From assembly GCF_014203275.1 (NCBI RefSeq), contig NZ_JACHIP010000003.1:682001-746000 (forward strand): a stretch of 64,000 nucleotides of DNA, read 5' to 3'. Below the pieces are notes generated by a model. It saw only the letters and a list, made by a program, of their open reading frames with translations. It did no database searches and was not told the origin of the DNA. Made by a program: the position numbers and the translations under genes. Below are positions 60,012 through 64,000 of the stretch, piece after piece. This DNA is from Granulicella aggregans. Lineage in GTDB: Bacteria; Acidobacteriota; Terriglobia; Terriglobales; Acidobacteriaceae. Within the stretch, counting starts at the first letter, position 1, and every line of letters starts with the position of its first letter.

Positions 60012-60771
60012 GTTGGCCGTGACCGTTCTTGCACATGAGTTCCATACCATTCCATTCGAGCAGGTTGTGAGATGGTCGACCTATTCGGGTTGGCTTGGTC
60101 AGTGATCGCAAACACTGCTTGCAGCGTTGTTCCTGGTCGCGAATGGCCCAGCGCAAGCTCATCAGAGCAAGACAAACAAAGCAGAGCATCTGCAGCAGAT
60201 CGGAGATGTTCGGAAATGTTCTGTGGATGGGCAGGCAGAGGCTGGCGCTTAAGAGGAAGGCCAGGAGCAGCACCTCTGCGACCTGCGCGAAGAAGAAGAA
60301 TCGCAGGCTGAGCCTGAGGCCTCGCCGGGTGCTCTGCTCGAGGTGGCGGTTCGAGTTGGTCATGAGGGCCACAAGAAGCACCAGAGGGGAGGCCACTAAG
60401 CAGTCCTGGAAATCGGCGGCCAAAGGAGCTGTACCAAAACGCCAACTCGATTCAAGAAGAAGGATTCCTAAGCCCGACAGAACATTAAGAGAGAAGAGTG
60501 TCGAGAGACAGAGGAACGCAGTGCCACTGAATTTGCGACGCCAACTCTCCACGCGGAGCCACCAGCCATCGAGAACTAAGCCTGCGGCGAGGTCAGCGAT
60601 ACCGCGGCGGCTCGGCCGGCCGCCCTTATGCCGTGGGTGACGCATGTGCCAGAGCTCAGCTTGCCATGCCCGGCCCCATTCTTCCCTGTCGCCAACCGGC
60701 ACAAGCCTCGCTACAAGATGCAGGAGAGAGCTATCGAAGACCGGCAACTCCCGAGGAGGCCCTTGGGTCAT
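59944..60771 (-). CDS. Integral membrane protein coupled to PadR (second pair)
   Basis: A 275-residue protein with an N-terminal LVPVGDREEWGRAWQAELWH motif recalling the permease-prefix domain found before acidobacterial ABC permeases, then about five membrane helices and a soluble Cys-containing C-terminus (RCKQCLRSL, MCKNGHGQL). The ATG overlaps the preceding PadR stop as ATGA. It has the same architecture as the first pair and meets it tail to tail. Confidence 0.7.
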   Translation of the reverse strand: MTQGPPRELPVFDSSLLHLVARLVPVGDREEWGRAWQAELWHMRHPRHKGGRPSRRGIADLAAGLVLDGWWLRVESWRRKFSGTAFLCLSTLFSLNVLSGLGILLLESSWRFGTAPLAADFQDCLVASPLVLLVALMTNSNRHLEQSTRRGLRLSLRFFFFAQVAEVLLLAFLLSASLCLPIHRTFPNISDLLQMLCFVCLALMSLRWAIRDQEQRCKQCLRSLTKPTRIGRPSHNLLEWNGMELMCKNGHGQLSVPEIETSWCQSSEWIDLNVA

Positions 60772-61067
60772 GCATTCTTCTCCGTAACGAGATGAGCAAG
60801 AAGCGGATACCGTTCCGTCGCCGCAAGCGCTGCTGTCTTGCCCGCTGGCGTGACCTCATAGTATCTGCGGGCCGGCCTCTGCTTTGCGGTCGCCTCTTCT
60901 TCGGGCTCCCATCGCGATTCCACCAACGAATCCCGCTCCAATCGACGCAACGCAGGATAGACGGTGCCGCTGGGCAGGCCGGTGACTTCCATCACGTCGA
61001 GACCGAAGCAGTAGCCGAGGCTGAGCGCTTTGAGGATGAGGGCGGCGGAATGTGAGAGTCGAGGCAT
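60768..61067 (-). CDS. PadR-family transcriptional regulator (second pair, next to ABC exporter)
   Basis: A 99-residue regulator: ALILKALSLGYCFGLDVMEVTGLPSGTVYPALRRLERDSLVESRW then ARRYYEVTPAGKTAALAA. It starts six bases after one arm of a perfect inverted repeat that it shares with the divergent ABC transporter gene, so it probably regulates both directions. Confidence 0.92.
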   Translation of the reverse strand: MPRLSHSAALILKALSLGYCFGLDVMEVTGLPSGTVYPALRRLERDSLVESRWEPEEEATAKQRPARRYYEVTPAGKTAALAATERYPLLAHLVTEKNA

Positions 61068-61072
61068 CGTTA

Positions 61073-61112
61073 CCTATGTAGTATGCTAGCACGAAGTAGT
61101 ACACTACATAGG
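61073..61112. promoter_or_regulatory. Perfect 10-bp inverted repeat, probable PadR operator
   Basis: CCTATGTAGT (61073-61082) and ACTACATAGG (61103-61112), centre-to-centre 30 bases, in the 53-base gap between the divergent PadR and ABC genes. It includes the ATGTA/TACAT words typical of PadR sites. Confidence 0.65.
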
Positions 61113-61120
61113 GGTGAGAG

Positions 61121-61894
61121 ATGCTTGAACTTCAACACGCTTCCAAAAGCTACCGCAGCATACCCGCCGTCGAGGACATCAACTTTGTGCTCAGAGAAGG
61201 CGAGGTGCTCGGCTACCTCGGCCCCAATGGCTCGGGTAAGTCGACCACGGTCAAGATGGTCATCGGAATGATTCAACCGACAAAGGGAAAGGTCCTTTTC
61301 GCCGGCCGAAACATCCATTACGATCTGGCGGCCTATAGGGCTCAGTTGGGTTATGTACCTGAAGAGGCGCATGTCTACACACATCTCTCCGGCCTAGAGT
61401 ATCTGCAACTGGTGGGCCGGTTGCGCGGGCTGGAGGAACGGGTTCTTGAGTTGAAAGCCCGTTCCCTGCTGCAATTGCTCTCGCTCGAAAGCGCGCAGTA
61501 CTCTTCGCTGTCGGACTATTCGAAGGGCATGAAGCAGCGGGTGCTTCTTGCTGCCGCGTTGCTGCATAATCCTCGATTGATCGTCTTTGATGAGCCGCTG
61601 TCCGGACTTGATGCGGTGTCTGCTCGCCTCTTTAAGGACCTGCTCGTCCTGTTGGCGCGGGAAGGCAAGGCCATCCTCTACATCTCGCATGTGCTGGAGG
61701 TGGTGGAGCAGGTCTGCGATCGAGTGATTGTGCTGGCTAAGGGCAAGATCGTCGCGGACGCACCGCCACGTGAGCTGACGAGGCTGATGGAGTTGCCGAC
61801 ACTCGAAAGCGTCTTTGCTCAACTTGTTCGACAGACGGATACGTTGCGGATCGCGAATCAGGTAGTTGAAGTCATGAAGGTGAGCCATGACTAA
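61121..61894 (+). CDS. ABC transporter ATP-binding protein
   Basis: A 257-residue ATPase with Walker A GPNGSGKST, Q-loop GYVPEEAHVY, signature YSKGMKQRVL, Walker B LIVFDEPLSGLD and switch histidine ISHVLE. The type is that of export systems with a separate multi-span permease. GGGGTGAGAG lies before the ATG. It overlaps the permease gene by eight bases. Confidence 0.95.
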   Translation: MLELQHASKSYRSIPAVEDINFVLREGEVLGYLGPNGSGKSTTVKMVIGMIQPTKGKVLFAGRNIHYDLAAYRAQLGYVPEEAHVYTHLSGLEYLQLVGRLRGLEERVLELKARSLLQLLSLESAQYSSLSDYSKGMKQRVLLAAALLHNPRLIVFDEPLSGLDAVSARLFKDLLVLLAREGKAILYISHVLEVVEQVCDRVIVLAKGKIVADAPPRELTRLMELPTLESVFAQLVRQTDTLRIANQVVEVMKVSHD

Positions 61895-63602
61895 CCCGGC
61901 CAATGTCCTTCGTGTGTTGACGGCGCATTTCTTTCGACGTTTCTTTGATAGCGATACCGTCCGGGTCGAAGGTGAGACTCTAACGACCGTTGTACGTGCT
62001 CTCGCAGCCACTGCCGCTCCGGGATTGATCACAGCCTTCTTCCTGGAAAACCACTATCCCCGAAGGCCGGCGTGGGGCGCGATCGAGGACCAATACTTCT
62101 TCGTCTTGTATTCGTTTGCGGTGATGGGTGTCGTCGCGATCTTTCAGTGGGAGATGCTGTTCCCTGACCGGTTGGATTTTCTGGTGCTTTCGTCACTTCC
62201 CATAAAATCCTGGCAGCTTCTCACATCGAAGGTCATTGCGTTAGTCGGCTTCTTTTGGCTCTTTCTCTTTGCCTGCAATATCCTTGGGGCGCTGGTGCTT
62301 CCTGTAGTGACAAGTGGTGACTTCGCCTTTCCAGATCGCTTTGTTGCTGGGGAGCTGGCTCTCCCCGCAGCGACGATTGGCGACGTCTTCCGGCAAGCCT
62401 ACGCTCAAGTTATTGCCGCAGCACTGGCTGGAACCTTTGCCGCCGCGTTCTTTCTCGCACTCAGCGGCATCCTACTTTGCATTCTGAATACAGCCCTGTT
62501 CCGACTGATATCGCCCTTTGTTCAGATGTTCTCCGTGGCAATACTGATACTGTGTTTTCTGTTTTACGGAAAATTGGGCGATGCTCTGCCGTTGGTTCTG
62601 TCGACGCCGATTGGATGGGCGCGTTGGATGCCGCCCCTATGGTTTCTCGGCGTCTATGAAGACATCCTCCATGGCTCTAGCGGGCCTCCCTTCGCGCATC
62701 CGATGGCACAGTATGGCCTTCGTGCAACGGGAATGGCGCTGGTGGTAGCGACGCTGACCTATCCGATTGCGTGGGTGCGCATGCGCAGGCTCGCGGTCGA
62801 AGGAATTTCCAGCGGTCTGAGCCGGCATGCGTGGTGGTTGCGCTGCTTGATTCGCTTGGGTAGTCGCCGGACTGGAGAGATCGCGATCCTTGCGTTCATC
62901 TGGCAGACACTGACACGGAGTAACAGGTACCAGGTCTATCTGGCGATGTATGGCGGGGTGGGAGTTTCACTAGCGGCTGCCTGCGCCGTCGACTTCTCCA
63001 CCGATGGTTCCAGGTTCCTGCCGATAGTCTCAGAACGCGGTCTGCACGCAACTCTTCCTCTTCTTCTCTTTTGGATGATCTCTGGGCTACGGATCGCGTT
63101 CGCATTGCCACTCAACCTTTCGGCAGGATGGATCTTCCGGATTACCGGAGTGAGCATTCGAGAGTGTGCTGATGCGGCGAGGCGCTGGGTCTTCTTGTGT
63201 GCCTGTGCCATCCTGCTTCTCGTGATGCTTGTACTCACGGCAGAAGAATGGGGATTCAAACTGCTCCTTGTGCAGGCGATTGTTGGGTTGAGTCTTTGCA
63301 GCTTGCTGACAGATGCCTTCTTCCTGGGCGAGCCCAGCGTTCCCTTCAATAGGGCGCGAATGCCGGGTAAGACGAATCTTCCCCTCCTGCTGACGCTGTA
63401 CCTGGGCTTCTTTCCCTTGTTCGTCTATGGCGTGATAGCCCTCGAGATCCATATGGAGAAGCATGTGGGGAGACTCCTGCTCGTCTCAAGCGTTGCTCTC
63501 GGCTTCAACCGATTGGCACGTAAGATCGAGGACCGACCGGAGGAGATAGAAGAAGAGATGGAAGGGTATGAAGGAGAGTTCCAGTTGCTAGGGCTGAATT
63601 AG
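61887..63602 (+). CDS. ABC transporter permease (large, about 12-14 membrane segments)
   Basis: A 571-residue membrane protein with an N-terminal cytoplasmic stretch and a dozen or more hydrophobic helices, including LLLFWMISGLRIAFALPLNL and FVYGVIALEI. No FtsX/MacB or ADOP signature is evident. Overlap with the ATPase gene shows they form one exporter; substrate unknown. The interval 63603-63687 contains no gene start that I can support. Confidence 0.85.
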   Translation: MTNPANVLRVLTAHFFRRFFDSDTVRVEGETLTTVVRALAATAAPGLITAFFLENHYPRRPAWGAIEDQYFFVLYSFAVMGVVAIFQWEMLFPDRLDFLVLSSLPIKSWQLLTSKVIALVGFFWLFLFACNILGALVLPVVTSGDFAFPDRFVAGELALPAATIGDVFRQAYAQVIAAALAGTFAAAFFLALSGILLCILNTALFRLISPFVQMFSVAILILCFLFYGKLGDALPLVLSTPIGWARWMPPLWFLGVYEDILHGSSGPPFAHPMAQYGLRATGMALVVATLTYPIAWVRMRRLAVEGISSGLSRHAWWLRCLIRLGSRRTGEIAILAFIWQTLTRSNRYQVYLAMYGGVGVSLAAACAVDFSTDGSRFLPIVSERGLHATLPLLLFWMISGLRIAFALPLNLSAGWIFRITGVSIRECADAARRWVFLCACAILLLVMLVLTAEEWGFKLLLVQAIVGLSLCSLLTDAFFLGEPSVPFNRARMPGKTNLPLLLTLYLGFFPLFVYGVIALEIHMEKHVGRLLLVSSVALGFNRLARKIEDRPEEIEEEMEGYEGEFQLLGLN

Positions 63603-63618
63603 TGCGGTGCTCCACTGA

Positions 63619-64000
63619 GACTGTTATGAATCGAACCTCGACTTTGGCCGTCTAGCGTTCACTCCAGGAAATAGTTCGGACTTCACCATGGATCCGAATA
63701 CGACGACATGCATCTTCACCACGCCACTTGCTTCGGGACGCAGTTGCAAGATCGGCTTCATCTTCACGCCTTCCGCAGGGGGCAACAGGTCCGCAGTGTT
63801 CTCAATCATTGATGACACGATCGCCGGGCTCAACACGATTCAACTGTCGGGATTGGGTACCACTTCGGCGACGCTGACGCGTGCGAGTATCTCTTTTGCA
63901 AGCACGAACGTCGGAGCTTCATCGACGGCGCAGGTAGCGACACTGAATAACACCGGCAAAGCAGTCATGATGATTCTAACAGACGTCCGGCGACGTAAAT
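63619..64000 (+). pseudogene. Fragment of a choice-of-anchor-D/Ig-like repeat surface protein (frame-disrupted, runs off the right edge)
   Basis: The open frame from 63619 reads SNLDFG...SSDFTMDPNTTTC...GRSCKIGFIFTPSAGG, then IQLSGLGTTSATLTRASISF and VGASSTAQVATLNNTG: repeating beta-sandwich units typical of large acidobacterial secreted proteins. There is no signal peptide, and near 63980 the expected SGDVN continues only after a one-base shift. A start at ATG 63688 is possible but would begin inside a domain. It looks like a decayed 5' remnant; the 3' side is outside the window. Confidence 0.5.

Noticed and set aside
1..64000. CRISPR arrays, phage genes and restriction-modification systems
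   Set aside because: No regularly spaced direct repeats, structural phage proteins, methyltransferases or restriction nucleases were recognised in reading the window.

Overview
The window looks like chromosomal DNA of an acidobacterium, most likely class Terriglobia (relatives of Granulicella, Edaphobacter or Terriglobus). This is inferred from lineage-typical content: a VWFA-type secreted protein, a TonB receptor with an N-terminal carboxypeptidase-regulatory-like domain, PadR regulators translationally coupled to membrane proteins, a CYCXC-family protein, HemQ, and the decayed C-terminus of a TIGR03435-family protein. It is mostly ordinary chromosome with one insertion sequence, one tRNA and the tmRNA gene. 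No prophage, CRISPR array or plasmid function was seen.

Layout. 1-185: N-terminal end of mutS (runs off the left edge). 300-10.7 kb: heme-synthesis neighbourhood with hemA plus a HemX/CcsA-like membrane protein on the minus strand, a lipid kinase, hemC, a GH35-like secreted glycosidase, an unusual HTH-membrane-Rossmann/TIR-like protein, hemD, nth and hemQ. HemQ suggests heme is made through the coproporphyrin-dependent route. 10.7-25.6 kb: housekeeping and envelope genes (GH79-like, DedA, inositol-phosphate synthase, pentapeptide repeat, an apparently permuted GDPD, CPBP, SmpA-like, acyltransferase, DDAH-like, pyrF, thiD, DUF1800, thiS, two zinc-ribbon proteins). 25.75-27.2 kb: an ISNCY-type insertion sequence, then tRNA-Ser(GGA).

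27.5-36.4 kb is a signalling block on the minus strand. An upper set (receiver, receiver-PAS-degenerate GGDEF-EAL, TonB-type outer-membrane receptor, YfiR-like periplasmic protein, CHASE8-type histidine kinase) is packed with overlapping or abutting genes. Below it is a partner-switching set (RsbU-like phosphatase, RsbW-like kinase, STAS antagonist). This suggests an envelope-to-c-di-GMP/sigma-control pathway.

36.6-47 kb holds an Orn/Lys/Arg decarboxylase, a VWFA-type protein, a second TonB receptor, a quinone oxidoreductase, a second STAS protein, a GT2 glycosyltransferase, a CYCXC protein with a structured leader, an EamA-type permease that seems to start with CTG, and ssrA.

47.4-57.8 kb is a coherent alpha-mannoside utilisation locus: GH38, DeoR regulator, ManA-like isomerase fused to an extra N-terminal domain, ROK kinase, sugar porter and GH92. 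Shared short motifs lie in its two divergent promoter regions.

57.8-64 kb: a frameshifted TIGR03435 remnant, a TlpA-like thioredoxin, two PadR-membrane-protein pairs facing each other, an ABC exporter with a perfect inverted-repeat operator shared with one PadR gene, and a frame-disrupted choice-of-anchor-D-like repeat fragment running off the right edge.
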